A stretch of 64,000 bases of DNA from Pseudomonas saudiphocaensis (GCF_000756775.1 NZ_CCSF01000001.1:744001-808000), one strand, 5' to 3'; shown: positions 49,012-58,935, counted from the stretch's first letter. Notes: generated from the sequence alone by a model not told the origin. A program made the numbers and translations.

Positions 49012-51807
49012 CTATCTGATTGTTGTTTGCAGAATCGCTACGGGCAGGGATTCCAAAGCCTGTTGCAGATGCAGGCTCGTCTGATTGGGTGTGACTGCGT
49101 TTGCGCTGGAAAGTCGCATCAATGGACGACCGCTCAGCACCTCGGGCAGCTGCACCGAAGTGTCCTGCCAGAGCTCGGGTGCGATCTGCGGTATGGCGCT
49201 GTCGGCCAGCAGTGGGGTAGCCAAACGCGCTGCGATCACGATGAGCCAGGTGCCGTCACGCTCTCGGGCGAAGGCGATCACCCGGTCGGCGTGGCTGCCC
49301 TCGACCTTCAGTGGCAAATAGCTGCCTTCGCTGAACAGCGCGGGTAGGGTGCTGCGCAGGTTCAGGCAGCGGGCGATCAGCCATTGCTTGATGCGGCCAT
49401 CCTTCCAGTTGGCCAGCAGCTCATCAGGCTGCGCCTGGGGGTTGAACGTGGCCTGGCGCCGAGCAAAGTCCACCGGCTGGCGGTTGTCGGGATCAACCAG
49501 GCTGAAGTCCCAGTAATCGGTGCCTTGGTAAAGGTCCGGCACGCCCGGGGTGGTCATGCGCAACAGCGTCTGGGTCAGGCTGTTCAGCGCACCAGCAGGG
49601 GCCAGCTCGGCAGCAGCGTCGGCAATCTCCTGACGCAGGCCACGGCATTCATCGTTCAGCAGCAGAGCCCGCAGATACTGCTGGCATGCGCTTTCGTAGT
49701 CGCTGTTGGGGTCGGTCCAACTGGTGCGCAACTTGGCCTCACGCAGGGCTTTTTCCAGCCATTTGCCGATTCGCTCGCAATAGGCCTCGACGCCTGCCTG
49801 ATCGTCAGCGCTCAGCTCCAGTGGCCAGCTGCCAAGCAGGATCTGGTACAGCAGCAGCTCGTCACCTGGAGAGGGCGCCGGCCCGTCCGCCAGCTGTTGA
49901 CGTACGCCGTAGGCCAGCTGCCGCCAATGCCGGGCCTTTTCGGCAAACCATTCGGCGCGCTCGCTGATTACAGCCACCCGCGCGCGGGTGTCTTCGCCGC
50001 GCTTGTGGTCGTGGGTGGCAGTGGTCAGCAGGTTCTGCGGGAAGTGTTCGGCGCGCTCCAGGCAGCGAGCATGGAAGCTTTCGACCGGCGCACTGAAAAT
50101 CTGCGGATCAAAGCCAACATCGTTGCGCGACAGCAGGACGCCTGAGCGGTAGCAGGCGGTATCTTCCACGGCCTTGGCCGCCGCCGGGGAGGTGAGCTGC
50201 TGGAAACGTGTGCAGGCATAGCGACGCAGGCGTCGCGCAGGCCCGGCGGGCAGCGCACGCAGCGGTTCCCCGCCGAGCCAGCGGTCGAGGTGTTCGAGCA
50301 GGGGCCAGTCTTTTTCGCCTAACGTCGTGCGCGCACCGGCCAGAGCCTGCTGGAAAAACGGCTCGTCCGCGGGCCGGCGCCCCTGAGCGCCGATATAGGT
50401 GCGGTACACCGGAAAGTGCACGATCAGTTCCAGCAGCGCCCGGCGGATCGCGCCTAGGGTGATGTCGCGCGTCATCACGTCCTGTCTGGCTACTTGCAAC
50501 AGCGCCTGGGCAACGCTTTCGTAGTCGCCGGCCAGCGGGCCGGTGACGACCAGCTGGCGTGCCTGGCGCACTTCTTCCATGAAGTCTTCGGTCCGTTCGG
50601 TGGTTTCGCTCCACAAGCCACAAAGCACCGATTTGCCGGCAGGGTCGTGCTGCAGCAGGGACACCTGATTCATGAACTCGTAGCCGGTTGTCCCGTCCAC
50701 GCCCCAGTCGTCGTGCAGCTGTTCATCTCCGGCCAGAATCTTTTCCACGTAGATTGGCACATGTTCCAGCGCCGCTTCGGCTGGGCGTGCGGCCTTCAGG
50801 CGATCGACCCGGCGGCGCAGACGCCGGCAATATCCACGCGGGTTGGCCAAGCCGTCGATGTGATCGATGCGCAGGCCGTCAACCAGGCCGTCGCCGATCA
50901 GCTGGAAGATCTTCGCGTGGGTTTCCTCGAACACCACGGGCCGCTCGACGCGCAGCCCGCCCAGCTCGTTGATATCGAAGAAACGTCGCCAGTTGATGTC
51001 ATCACCGGCGGTACGCCAGCTGGCCAGCCGGTAATGCTGGCGTTCGAGCAGGGCGTGCAGACGGCGGAAACCTTCCGCATCAGTGGAGTCGTAGCGCTTG
51101 AGCGCCTCTTCCAGTTCCTGACGGGTGCCGGGGTTTTCCAGCAGCTGGGCCAGCTCGGCGCGCAGTTGGCGAGCGGTTTGCCAAGGAGAGGGCGCGGTCT
51201 TGAGAGCGTCGAAGTGATGGGCCAGGCTACGCAGCTCCGGTTGCTCGGATTGCCGCAAAATCTCGCCGTAGCTGGGCGGCGTAATGGGGAAACGATGCTC
51301 GTAATGCTCGGCGTAGATGGAGCCGCTTTGCGCATCCAGGCGCAGGACGATGCTGCCCTGTTGCAGGGCTTCGCCATAGTCGCTGCCCAGGAACGGCACT
51401 AGCAGCTGACCTTCCAGCAGCGGGTCGGGCGAATTCCATTCGATATCGAAGAATTGCGCGTAGGGGCTGCCCCGGCCCCATTCCAGTACATCCAGCCACC
51501 ATGGATTGCCGGAACCGCCAACGGCCATATGGTTGGAGACGATATCCAGAATCAGCCCCATGCCTCGGCGACGCAGGGCTTCGACGAGGCGCTGCAAAGC
51601 TTCTTCGCCACCCAGCTCGGGGTTGATGCGGGTCGGGTCGATGACGTCGTAGCCGTGCATGGAGCCGGGGCGGGCGGTAAGCAAAGGTGAGGCGTAGAGA
51701 TGACTGATGCCCAGATCGGCGAAGTAGTCGACCAGGGCAGTAGCGTCATCCAGGGTAAATCCGCTGTGGAATTGCAACCGCAAGGTTGCCGTGAGGGGTT
51801 TCATCAT
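49012..51807 (-). CDS. treY: Malto-oligosyltrehalose synthase
   Basis: 931-residue GH13_26 intramolecular transglucosidase: turns the reducing-end alpha-1,4 bond of maltodextrin into alpha-1,1 (trehalosyl) linkage, the first step of the TreY-TreZ path. Seen: LRLQFHSGFTLDDATALVDYFADLG start, GLILDIVSNHMAVGGSGNPWW, DGLRIDHIDGLANP with the nucleophile Asp, and YVEKILAGDEQL with acid Glu. The start at ATG in 51805-51807 overlaps the malQ stop by four bases (ATGA); a second ATG follows at once. Confidence 0.95.
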   Translation of the reverse strand: MMKPLTATLRLQFHSGFTLDDATALVDYFADLGISHLYASPLLTARPGSMHGYDVIDPTRINPELGGEEALQRLVEALRRRGMGLILDIVSNHMAVGGSGNPWWLDVLEWGRGSPYAQFFDIEWNSPDPLLEGQLLVPFLGSDYGEALQQGSIVLRLDAQSGSIYAEHYEHRFPITPPSYGEILRQSEQPELRSLAHHFDALKTAPSPWQTARQLRAELAQLLENPGTRQELEEALKRYDSTDAEGFRRLHALLERQHYRLASWRTAGDDINWRRFFDINELGGLRVERPVVFEETHAKIFQLIGDGLVDGLRIDHIDGLANPRGYCRRLRRRVDRLKAARPAEAALEHVPIYVEKILAGDEQLHDDWGVDGTTGYEFMNQVSLLQHDPAGKSVLCGLWSETTERTEDFMEEVRQARQLVVTGPLAGDYESVAQALLQVARQDVMTRDITLGAIRRALLELIVHFPVYRTYIGAQGRRPADEPFFQQALAGARTTLGEKDWPLLEHLDRWLGGEPLRALPAGPARRLRRYACTRFQQLTSPAAAKAVEDTACYRSGVLLSRNDVGFDPQIFSAPVESFHARCLERAEHFPQNLLTTATHDHKRGEDTRARVAVISERAEWFAEKARHWRQLAYGVRQQLADGPAPSPGDELLLYQILLGSWPLELSADDQAGVEAYCERIGKWLEKALREAKLRTSWTDPNSDYESACQQYLRALLLNDECRGLRQEIADAAAELAPAGALNSLTQTLLRMTTPGVPDLYQGTDYWDFSLVDPDNRQPVDFARRQATFNPQAQPDELLANWKDGRIKQWLIARCLNLRSTLPALFSEGSYLPLKVEGSHADRVIAFARERDGTWLIVIAARLATPLLADSAIPQIAPELWQDTSVQLPEVLSGRPLMRLSSANAVTPNQTSLHLQQALESLPVAILQTTIR

Positions 51808-53882
51808 TCTTGTTGATCTCCGGCACGCAGGGTGCCCCGTGCTCCAGCCAGGCATTGCAGCCGGCGGGTACTGTCAGGGTGATCGAGCAGGTTGGCGCTA
51901 TCGCCGGGATAGCGCCGGCGCCAATTGGGATGGCCGTCGACGGTGCCCGGCAAGTTGGGTTGTTCTTCCAGCCCCAGCGCATCTTCCAGGGGCAGCAACA
52001 CCAGCGGCGCCGGCGTATGCCCGATAAAACAGGCGCTGGCCTCTATGGCATTTTCTACGTCAAGCGGTTTGCTGGAGGTTTCGCCTGCATAGCGATGCAG
52101 TACGGCGTCCAGGCCGCGGCGTTCGCGCTCACGCTCTGCCAGCTGCTGCTGGCGATCCTCTTCGGCGCCATGGCCCGCACGAATTCGCCAGTCGATATCG
52201 CGCCCTTTCCACCAGCCGGCGAGCGTAGGCAGGTCATGGGTGGTGGTGGTTGCCAGAGCGTCGGCAGACCACTGTGGCGCCGGCGTGAAGCGTCCGTCGT
52301 CCTGCTCGAACAGCAGCACGCGCATGCCGAGAATGTTCCGTGCGGCCAGTTTCTCCCGCAGACCTTCCGGCACCGTGCCCAGGTCTTCGCCAAGGATCAC
52401 GGCGTTCTGGCGTGAGGCTTCTAGAGTCAGCAGCCGCAGCAGGTCATCGAAGGGGTAGTTGAGATAGGCGCCGTTCTCCGGGCCTTCACCGGCGGGAATG
52501 ACCCAAAGGCGCATCAGCCCCATGACGTGATCGATGCGCATGCCGCCAGCATGGGCGAGGTTGGCGCGCACCATTTCGATAAAGGCCCGATAGCCGTTGG
52601 CCTTGAGCCCCCAGGGCGAGAATGCGCAGATCCCCCAGTTTTGCCCGGCACGGTTGAGAATATCCGGCGGGGCGCCAACGCTCAGCGTGGCCAGTACCTC
52701 TTCCTGTCGGCTCCAGGCCTGGCTGCCGCCACCATCGGCGCCTACCGCCAGATCACTGATCAGGCCAATCTTCATTCCGGCGCTGTGGGCCGCTATCTGA
52801 GCCCGTTCCAGGCCTCGGGCGATCAACCACTGGCAGAAGGCGTGGTAACTGACCTCGTGAGCCTGCTCACGGGCGAAGCGATCAACCTCGGCGCCGTTCG
52901 GGTCACGATATTGCTCGGGCCAGTCGCGCCAGTGCTGCGGGTGCCCATCGGAATCGAGAAGGGTGGCATGCAGCGCTTCGAAGCGGCAGTGGTTCTCCAG
53001 CGCTTGCCCACCAGCGGCTCGGAAACTGTCGAAATCCGCCTGTTGCGCATTGCCACCTTTGCAGAAGTCCTCGAACAGCTGGCGCAGCAGTCGTTGCCGG
53101 GATTGGCTGACGGCAGGCCGGTCGATCAGCTCCAGTTGTTCCAGTCGTTGCAATTCTTCAGTCAGGCCGCAGGTTTCGATGGCCATGCGCAACGGTGCAT
53201 CGCCCAGGGTCGCTTCGGGCGCTGCGTGCAGGCTATTGAAGAACAGGCGGCTGGACGGGGAGTAGGGGCTGAATTGGTGGTGATTGACGGAAAACATCGC
53301 ATGAACCGGGCTGATGCCCAGCGCGTCGGCGCCATGTGCCGCGGCGTTGCGGGCGAAGGCCTCCAGCGCCAGGGTGTCACCCATACCGCCATCGCCTTCC
53401 CGGCGCAAGCCGTATAGCTGGACCGTCAGCCCCCAGGCCCCAGGGCCAGCAATTTCCGTCACGCTGGGGCAGGCAGGCGGCGCCACCGCAAGCGTCAGCT
53501 GGTGGCCGGCAATTCGCAGGCGGTGATAGCCCGGCGTATCGACGGAAGCCAGGCGACCTTGCTGATCCAGACTGCCGTCTCGCTGCTCGCCGCTTTCCAG
53601 TTCCAGGCTGTAGCGCTCGCCAGCGCGGCAATAGGTCGACAGGTCCAGCGCCGTGCCCTGATCCAGGGTCAGCAAAGGCGGCAGGCCATCGGCACCGCCA
53701 TCAACGTGAAGTTTCTCCAGGCTACGCTCCACCGCGTCATCGCTGTCGGCGTCCAGTCCCAGGCCGTGCAACACGGCTCGCAGAACGTCGGGCGCGACTT
53801 GCTGCTCGCGCCCATCGGCATCGATCCAGTTGATGGACAATCCTGCCGCTTCGGCCAGGCGCTTCAGGCGTGCTTCATTCAT
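51804..53882 (-). CDS. malQ: 4-alpha-glucanotransferase (amylomaltase)
   Basis: 692-residue GH77 enzyme that rearranges maltodextrins. Catalytic nucleophile Asp in MRIDHVMGLMRLW, acid Glu in VILGEDLGTVPEGL and the third Asp in THDLPTLAGWWKGRD are all present. N-terminal wing begins MNEARLKRLAEAAGLSINWID. Coupled on both sides: eight-base overlap with treZ upstream and four-base overlap with treY downstream. It probably lengthens or recycles the glucan that TreY/TreZ consume. Confidence 0.95.
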   Translation of the reverse strand: MNEARLKRLAEAAGLSINWIDADGREQQVAPDVLRAVLHGLGLDADSDDAVERSLEKLHVDGGADGLPPLLTLDQGTALDLSTYCRAGERYSLELESGEQRDGSLDQQGRLASVDTPGYHRLRIAGHQLTLAVAPPACPSVTEIAGPGAWGLTVQLYGLRREGDGGMGDTLALEAFARNAAAHGADALGISPVHAMFSVNHHQFSPYSPSSRLFFNSLHAAPEATLGDAPLRMAIETCGLTEELQRLEQLELIDRPAVSQSRQRLLRQLFEDFCKGGNAQQADFDSFRAAGGQALENHCRFEALHATLLDSDGHPQHWRDWPEQYRDPNGAEVDRFAREQAHEVSYHAFCQWLIARGLERAQIAAHSAGMKIGLISDLAVGADGGGSQAWSRQEEVLATLSVGAPPDILNRAGQNWGICAFSPWGLKANGYRAFIEMVRANLAHAGGMRIDHVMGLMRLWVIPAGEGPENGAYLNYPFDDLLRLLTLEASRQNAVILGEDLGTVPEGLREKLAARNILGMRVLLFEQDDGRFTPAPQWSADALATTTTHDLPTLAGWWKGRDIDWRIRAGHGAEEDRQQQLAERERERRGLDAVLHRYAGETSSKPLDVENAIEASACFIGHTPAPLVLLPLEDALGLEEQPNLPGTVDGHPNWRRRYPGDSANLLDHPDSTRRLQCLAGARGTLRAGDQQE

Positions 53883-55611
53883 GGAGATCTTCCAGCAGGA
53901 CTCTGGCGGTATGGGGCGGCAGGCTGTCTGCGCTTGTGGCGTCTTCGCGGCTTGCGTAAAGCAGGCGTGCGGTCGCGGGGGCAGGGGTCAACTCGACTGG
54001 CTGCGTGCCCAGGTTGAGCTCCAGGCGCAGTCGGCTGCCGTCGCCCAGGCGCCAGTGCGCCAGGGCTGCGGCATCGCCGAGCGCTACTGCGTCCAGAAAC
54101 GTCGCCCCCTGCAGGCGTGGGATGATTTCCCGGTGGCGAATCTCCAACAGATGGCGGTAAAGGCCGGCCCAGGCTTCGTCCACTTTGTTCGCATCCGGGC
54201 AGGAAGCCTCGAAGGTTGCCTCGGCGTTCGGGTCGGGAATGCGCGCACGAATGGCCTCGTCGGCAAACTCCGCGAATTCGGCAAATTCTCCTCGGCGCCC
54301 CTCGCGTACGGCATCGGCCAGTTCGCCGTGGTGGTCGGTGAAGAACAGGAAGGGCTCCCGTGCGCCCCATTCCTCGCCCATGAAAAGCATGGGAATCATG
54401 GGGGAGAGCAGCAACAGGGCGGTGGCGGCACGCAGGGCTTCAGGCTCGGCCAGGTTGATCAGGCGTTCACCGAAGGCCCGATTGCCGATCTGGTCGTGGT
54501 TCTGCAGAAAAAGCACGAATGAAGTGGGCGAGAGGTGTTTGCTGGGTTCCCCCCGTGCATGTCCACGCCGGTCCTGCTGCCCCTGGTAGATGAAACCTTC
54601 ACCCAGGAAGCGCACCAGCTTGGCAGTGGAATCCTGGTGAAAATCCGCGTAGTAACCCTGACTTTCGCCGGTTAGCAGACTGTGCAGCACGTTATGGCCG
54701 TCATCGTTCCACTGCGCGGTGAAGTCCTGTTCAAGCAGGCTGACGCGGTTGTCCTCGTTTTCCAGAACCAGATGGACAAGGCGCCCCGGTTCGGTCTCGC
54801 CGCGCACACGCTCGGCCAGCTCGGTAAGGAAGCCCCGGTCGGTTATGGCGTGAACGGCATCCAGGCGCAGACCGTCGAAACGGTATTCGTTGAGCCACAT
54901 CAGCGCGCTGTCGATAAAGAAGTCGCGCACCTCACGCTGACGGAAGTCGATGGCATCGCCCCAGGGGGTTTGCTGGTCGTGTCGGAAAAAGTGCTTGGCG
55001 TAGCGGCCCAGATAGTTGCCGTCCGGCCCGAAGTGGTTATAGACCACATCGAGAAACACCATCAGCCCGTGACTGTGGGCTGCATCGATCAGCCGCTTGA
55101 GGTCTTCAGGGCTGCCATAGGAAGCTTCCGGTGCGTAGGGCAGTACGCCGTCGTAGCCCCAATTGCGCGACCCCGGGAATTCCGCCAGCGGCATCAGCTC
55201 AATCGCGGTCACGCCAATTTCTGCCAAGCCGGCAAGGCGCTGCTCAATCTGCGCATAGCCACCGCAGGCCCCCACGTGCAGCTCGTAGAGTACCGTTTCA
55301 TGCCAGGGACGACCGCGCCATTGCTGGTTGCGCCATGCGTAGGCCTGCTGATCGACGACCAGACTCGGCCCGTGAATGTCGCCCTGTTGCGCTCTGGCTG
55401 CAGGGTCGGGCACCTGCAGCTCGTCATCGATCAAAAAGCGATAGGCCGTACCCGCGCCGACTTCGGTATCCAGGCTGTACCAGCCGTTCTCCAGACGCTG
55501 CATGGGCAGGGTGGCAGCGTTTTCGAGCAACAGGCTGACCCGTTGCGCATCCGGTGCCCAGAGGTGGAAGCGGGTGTGGGAATCATCCAGAAGAAGTGGA
55601 CCGTGCTGCAT
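53875..55611 (-). CDS. treZ: Malto-oligosyltrehalose trehalohydrolase
   Basis: 578-residue GH13_10 enzyme that releases trehalose from the TreY product. N-terminal beta-sandwich: MQHGPLLLDDSHTRFHLWAPDAQ. Barrel motifs: VFLDVVYNHFGPDGNYL, DGLRLDAVHAI (nucleophile Asp), LVLENEDNR (acid Glu) and FLQNHDQIGNRA. The ATG in 55609-55611 leaves 21 bases to the glgA stop. Middle of the operon. Confidence 0.95.
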   Translation of the reverse strand: MQHGPLLLDDSHTRFHLWAPDAQRVSLLLENAATLPMQRLENGWYSLDTEVGAGTAYRFLIDDELQVPDPAARAQQGDIHGPSLVVDQQAYAWRNQQWRGRPWHETVLYELHVGACGGYAQIEQRLAGLAEIGVTAIELMPLAEFPGSRNWGYDGVLPYAPEASYGSPEDLKRLIDAAHSHGLMVFLDVVYNHFGPDGNYLGRYAKHFFRHDQQTPWGDAIDFRQREVRDFFIDSALMWLNEYRFDGLRLDAVHAITDRGFLTELAERVRGETEPGRLVHLVLENEDNRVSLLEQDFTAQWNDDGHNVLHSLLTGESQGYYADFHQDSTAKLVRFLGEGFIYQGQQDRRGHARGEPSKHLSPTSFVLFLQNHDQIGNRAFGERLINLAEPEALRAATALLLLSPMIPMLFMGEEWGAREPFLFFTDHHGELADAVREGRRGEFAEFAEFADEAIRARIPDPNAEATFEASCPDANKVDEAWAGLYRHLLEIRHREIIPRLQGATFLDAVALGDAAALAHWRLGDGSRLRLELNLGTQPVELTPAPATARLLYASREDATSADSLPPHTARVLLEDLHE

Positions 55612-55632
55612 GGATTGCTCCCGTAATAAATG

Positions 55633-57183
55633 TCAGATGGCGACGCTGGCTTCACTCCGCTGACGCAGCAGGCGTTGGTACAGCTGGTAATAAGGCTCCA
55701 CCGCGTGGCTCCAGAAGAAGCCGGCACTCATTGCACGGCAGCGCATGGCTTCTAGCAGATGTGGCCTTTCGAATACGGCCAAGGCGCGTTCCACCGCGTG
55801 GCGATAGCTCTCTATGTCTGGCGTATCGAACAGAAAGCCGGTTACGCCATCGTCGATACTGTCAGCCAGGCCACCGGTGCGATGGGCGATGGGCAGCGAG
55901 GCGAAGCGCTGGGCATACATCTGGCTCAATCCGCAGGGCTCATAGCGCGACGGCATCAGCAGAAAATCGCTGCCGGCGAACAGCCTGCGGGCATCGGTTT
56001 CGTTGAAGCCGACATGGGCGCCCACGCGACCTGGGTAACGTTCCGCCAGACTTTGAACCTGCTCTTCCAACGCTGGCTCGCCTCGGCCGAGGATGGCCAG
56101 CTGGCCGCCACGGGAGACGATGGTTTCAGCGACGTCGATGCTCAGATCGATGCCCTTTTGCTGCGCCAGGCGCGAAACCACCGCAAACAGAGGCCCTTCG
56201 CTCGGCTCAAGGCCAAACAGGTTGCGAACATGCGTCGCGTTGGCGCGCTTGCCGTTCCAGTCGTCCGGCCCGAATGGGCTGATCAGATGTGTGCAACTTT
56301 GCGGGTCCCAGCTCTCATCGATGCCATTGAGCAGTCCGCTGAGCAGACCCTGGCGCGCTTTCATCGCGAGGAAGCCATCCAGCCCGCAACCAAACTCCGG
56401 TGTGGTGATCTCCCGCGCATAGGTGGCGCTGACCGTGGTGACATGATCGGCATAGGCGATGCCGGCCTTGAGCAGTGACAGCGAGCCGTAAAACTCCATG
56501 CGCTCCGGCCCGCAGGCTTCCAAGGGAATGCACAGCCGGCGGCGCAACTGCATGCTGATATTGCCCTGGTAGGCCAGGTTGTGAATGGTGAAGATGCAGG
56601 GCGTATCAAGGCCGCGCCAGTGCATGTAGGCAGGCGTCAGGCCGGTCGGCCAGTCGTGGGCATGCACCAGTTCGGGACACCAGCGCAAGCGAGCGGAGCC
56701 GGCAGCAATATCTGCCGCGGCCATGCACAGCCGCGCAAAGCGCATGGGGTTGTCCGGCCAGTCCTGGCCATGCTCATCGCCATATGGCAGGCCATCGCGC
56801 TCGTAGAGCTCGGGGCAGATCAGTACGTAAATGATCAGACCATCGGGCATGTCGAGTCGGCCAATTCGACAAGCCGGGAGCTCGCCATGGGAAACGACGC
56901 TACCCACCACGCGGATCGGCAGGCCGCATTGCATGACCTGCGAGTAGCCGGGAATCAGCACGCGCACGTCATGCACTGCACCCAGGGCGCGGGGCAGGGC
57001 AGCGGACACGTCGGCGAGCCCACCGGTCTTGATCAGGCCGGTCAGCTCGGAAGTCACGAACAGGATCTTTTTCTTTTGCTCGCGCGTGCTGCGCAACTGC
57101 AGCACGGGGCGCTCGGACGCTGGCGTCGGGCGCTTGGCGACTTTCACAGAAACGGACGCATTCTCGACAGCAGCAATACTCAT
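55633..57183 (-). CDS. glgA: Glycogen synthase
   Basis: 516-residue GT5 glycosyltransferase that extends alpha-1,4-glucan from a nucleotide sugar. KTGGL motif in TSELTGLIKTGGLADVSAALP near residue 60, and the GT-B acceptor/donor segments (LVHAHDWPTGLTPAYMHW, RLAQQKGIDLSIDV, EPCGLSQMYAQRFASLPIAH). The start is the ATG in 57181-57183 (MSIAAVENASVSVKV); the open frame continues 100 codons upstream but has no homology-like content. First gene of the glgA-treZ-malQ-treY-DUF2934-glgX transcript. No glgC or glgB is in the window. Confidence 0.93.
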   Translation of the reverse strand: MSIAAVENASVSVKVAKRPTPASERPVLQLRSTREQKKKILFVTSELTGLIKTGGLADVSAALPRALGAVHDVRVLIPGYSQVMQCGLPIRVVGSVVSHGELPACRIGRLDMPDGLIIYVLICPELYERDGLPYGDEHGQDWPDNPMRFARLCMAAADIAAGSARLRWCPELVHAHDWPTGLTPAYMHWRGLDTPCIFTIHNLAYQGNISMQLRRRLCIPLEACGPERMEFYGSLSLLKAGIAYADHVTTVSATYAREITTPEFGCGLDGFLAMKARQGLLSGLLNGIDESWDPQSCTHLISPFGPDDWNGKRANATHVRNLFGLEPSEGPLFAVVSRLAQQKGIDLSIDVAETIVSRGGQLAILGRGEPALEEQVQSLAERYPGRVGAHVGFNETDARRLFAGSDFLLMPSRYEPCGLSQMYAQRFASLPIAHRTGGLADSIDDGVTGFLFDTPDIESYRHAVERALAVFERPHLLEAMRCRAMSAGFFWSHAVEPYYQLYQRLLRQRSEASVAI

Positions 57184-57390
57184 ATAAATACTTTTCCCAG
57201 TGGCCTGGACTGGAGTCAGGCCGGTTACAGGCACGTTCCTACAACACAGCGGCCATTTGCGGCGCTGTAACCAATGAGCACGACGAGGCGAAAACAGCTT
57301 TGGTATGCGAGGTAGAGCTTCTGCGGCTCCACCTTCAGAGAGACCGGGCCACTGTGATTTGGTTCTCACTGTCTGACGAAACACACGGTG

Positions 57391-57419
57391 GAACTTTGCT
57401 CGCTCCTGCTTGCTCCGAA
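57391..57419 (+). promoter_or_regulatory. AlgU (sigma-22/sigma-E)-like promoter of the CinA-domain gene
   Basis: GAACTT at 57391-57396, 17-base spacer, then TCCGAA at 57414-57419, 38 bases before the ATG. This matches the GAACTT-N16/17-TCtGA pattern of AlgU-dependent stress promoters with one mismatch in the -10. The rest of the 273-base divergent gap upstream of glgA shows no comparable motif on the minus strand. Confidence 0.45.
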
Positions 57420-57456
57420 AGCTAAGCCACACGGGCCTTTCAGCGGAGCCAGGACC

Positions 57457-57957
57457 ATGCGAGACCTTGCCGAAATCGTGCACTTCCTAAGTGACAGTGA
57501 AATTACCCTGACGACAGCCGAATCCTGCACCTGCGGACTGATCGCATCCCTGCTGGGTGATATCCCCGGTTGCGGGCAGGTGCTGGACAGCGCCTTCGTG
57601 GTGTATTCGCCCAGCGCCAAGCAGCGGCTGCTCAACGTAAACCCGGAGACTATCGAGACCTATGGCCTGACCAGTGAAGAGGTCGCGAGCGAAATGGCAC
57701 TCGGTGCGCTGAACGCCGGTGAGGCGGATCTTGCAGTTGCCAATACCGGCGTTGCCGACGATAGCGAGGAAGATCAGGGTGGCACCCAGTGCTACGCCTT
57801 TGCCTTGAAAGAGGGCGGGCGTCAGGTGTGTATCAGCGAGACGCGGCAGTTCGACGGCGACCGAGTATCCATTCGCAAGCAGGCCGCACGTTACGCGCTG
57901 GAGTGTCTGCCGGAACGCCATGCTCAGCTCAAGGAGAAGCTGCGCGGCAATCCGTGA
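57457..57957 (+). CDS. CinA C-terminal domain / nicotinamide-nucleotide amidohydrolase-like protein
   Basis: 166 residues of the CinA/PncC family: deamidates NMN to nicotinate mononucleotide in characterised members. Start at ATG 57457 (MRDLAEIVHFLSDSEITLTT). Active-site motif AESCTCGLIASLLGDIPG (SCTGG-like, here TCG instead of TGG), then VVYSPSAKQRLLNV and AVANTGVADD. The changed motif makes enzymatic activity less certain. Possibly under stress sigma control. Confidence 0.82.
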   Translation: MRDLAEIVHFLSDSEITLTTAESCTCGLIASLLGDIPGCGQVLDSAFVVYSPSAKQRLLNVNPETIETYGLTSEEVASEMALGALNAGEADLAVANTGVADDSEEDQGGTQCYAFALKEGGRQVCISETRQFDGDRVSIRKQAARYALECLPERHAQLKEKLRGNP

Positions 57958-58039
57958 ATGTGCAGCCGGTCGGGTACTTGGAACTCTGCCAGGCAGGGTC
58001 TTTCACTAAAGGACGAAAGCCAAACCTGGAGGAAAGCAC

Positions 58040-58570
58040 ATGCAAAGCGCACAAACCGGCAACGACATTCGCGTTGAGCGCCTGATTGAGTGGCTGCGTG
58101 ACGCGCATGCCATGGAGGCCCAGGCCGAAACCATGCTCAACAAGCAGGCCAGCCGTATCGAACATTATCCAGAGCTGAAAGCGCGCATCGAGCAGCACAT
58201 TCAGGAAACCCAGAACCAGTCCAGGCTTATCGAAAGCTGCCTGCAGCGCTACGACAAATCCCATTCGGGTCTCAAGGATCTGGGCGGCAAGATGATGGCG
58301 ATGGGGCAGGCCATGGGCGGGATGATGGTCAATGACGAGATCGTCAAGGGCGCCATGATGGGTTACGTCTTCGAGAACCTGGAAATCGCTTCCTACGAAA
58401 TTCTGATCGCGGCTGCCGAAGCTGTGGGCGATACCGAAACCCAGGAAATCTGCACCCGCATTCTGGCCGAGGAAGTGGCCATGGCTGAATGGATCCGCAG
58501 CCATCTTGCAGAGCTGACCCATGCCTATCTGACGCGGGCGCATGAGCCGGGTGTGGAAGCCAAGCGGTAA
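58040..58570 (+). CDS. Ferritin-like DUF892 (YciF-type) stress protein
   Basis: 176 residues, four-helix ferritin-like DUF892 protein. Metal-binding type residues are seen in LRDAHAMEAQAETMLNKQ, HIQETQNQSRLIESCL, and FENLEIASYEILIAAAEAVGD with ILAEEVAMAEWI. A GGAGGAAA ribosome site precedes the ATG. Members are induced by osmotic and stationary-phase stress in Pseudomonas and enterics, which agrees with the neighbouring trehalose genes. Confidence 0.88.
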   Translation: MQSAQTGNDIRVERLIEWLRDAHAMEAQAETMLNKQASRIEHYPELKARIEQHIQETQNQSRLIESCLQRYDKSHSGLKDLGGKMMAMGQAMGGMMVNDEIVKGAMMGYVFENLEIASYEILIAAAEAVGDTETQEICTRILAEEVAMAEWIRSHLAELTHAYLTRAHEPGVEAKR

Positions 58571-58600
58571 CAGGCCGTTAACACGCTTTATAAACGGCTG

Positions 58601-58870
58601 CTACAACCCGCTTAGTTTGAGAGAACTCTTCGAGCCGCCACGCGTTGCGTAGAGTTCGAAACGCAATTCCTGTGCGAGCCGCACCAGGTTTTCGGTGTCT
58701 CGACATTGCTCGTCGGTGATACCGAAAACGGTCAGCTCTTCATCGAGGTGCTCTTTGTACAGGCGCACCGTGATGTGGCTGTCTTCCTGCGCATGGCAAT
58801 CGCATTGAAAGGGCCGCAGATGGTCGCGAAGGATGTTTTCAATAGTCATCAAGGGTAGGCGCGTAGCCAT
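58601..58870 (-). CDS. DUF1652 family protein
   Basis: 89 residues. LMTIENILRDHLRPFQCDCHAQEDSHITVRL matches DUF1652, a Pseudomonas-restricted family. The ATG at 58868-58870 is six bases after GAGAGG, so it is preferred over an ATG two codons upstream; a later Met (MTIENIL) is also possible. Soluble; function unknown. Convergent with the DUF892 gene. Confidence 0.72.
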   Translation of the reverse strand: MATRLPLMTIENILRDHLRPFQCDCHAQEDSHITVRLYKEHLDEELTVFGITDEQCRDTENLVRLAQELRFELYATRGGSKSSLKLSGL

Positions 58871-58919
58871 GGCCATCCTCTCACCCTGTGTGCAGGTGCG
58901 CTGAGCGATAGATTGTCGG

Positions 58920-58935
58920 AGTGTTCTAGAACGCT
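58920..58935. promoter_or_regulatory. Near-palindrome between divergent small genes
   Basis: AGTGTTCT / AGAACGCT (one mismatch) with core GTTCTAGAAC, midway between the DUF1652 gene and the exported small protein gene. Possible shared operator. Confidence 0.3.

Noticed and set aside
57184-57483. 100-codon upstream extension of glgA
   Set aside because: No family similarity, overlaps the start of the divergent CinA-like gene, and the internal ATG at 57183 gives the normal GlgA length.
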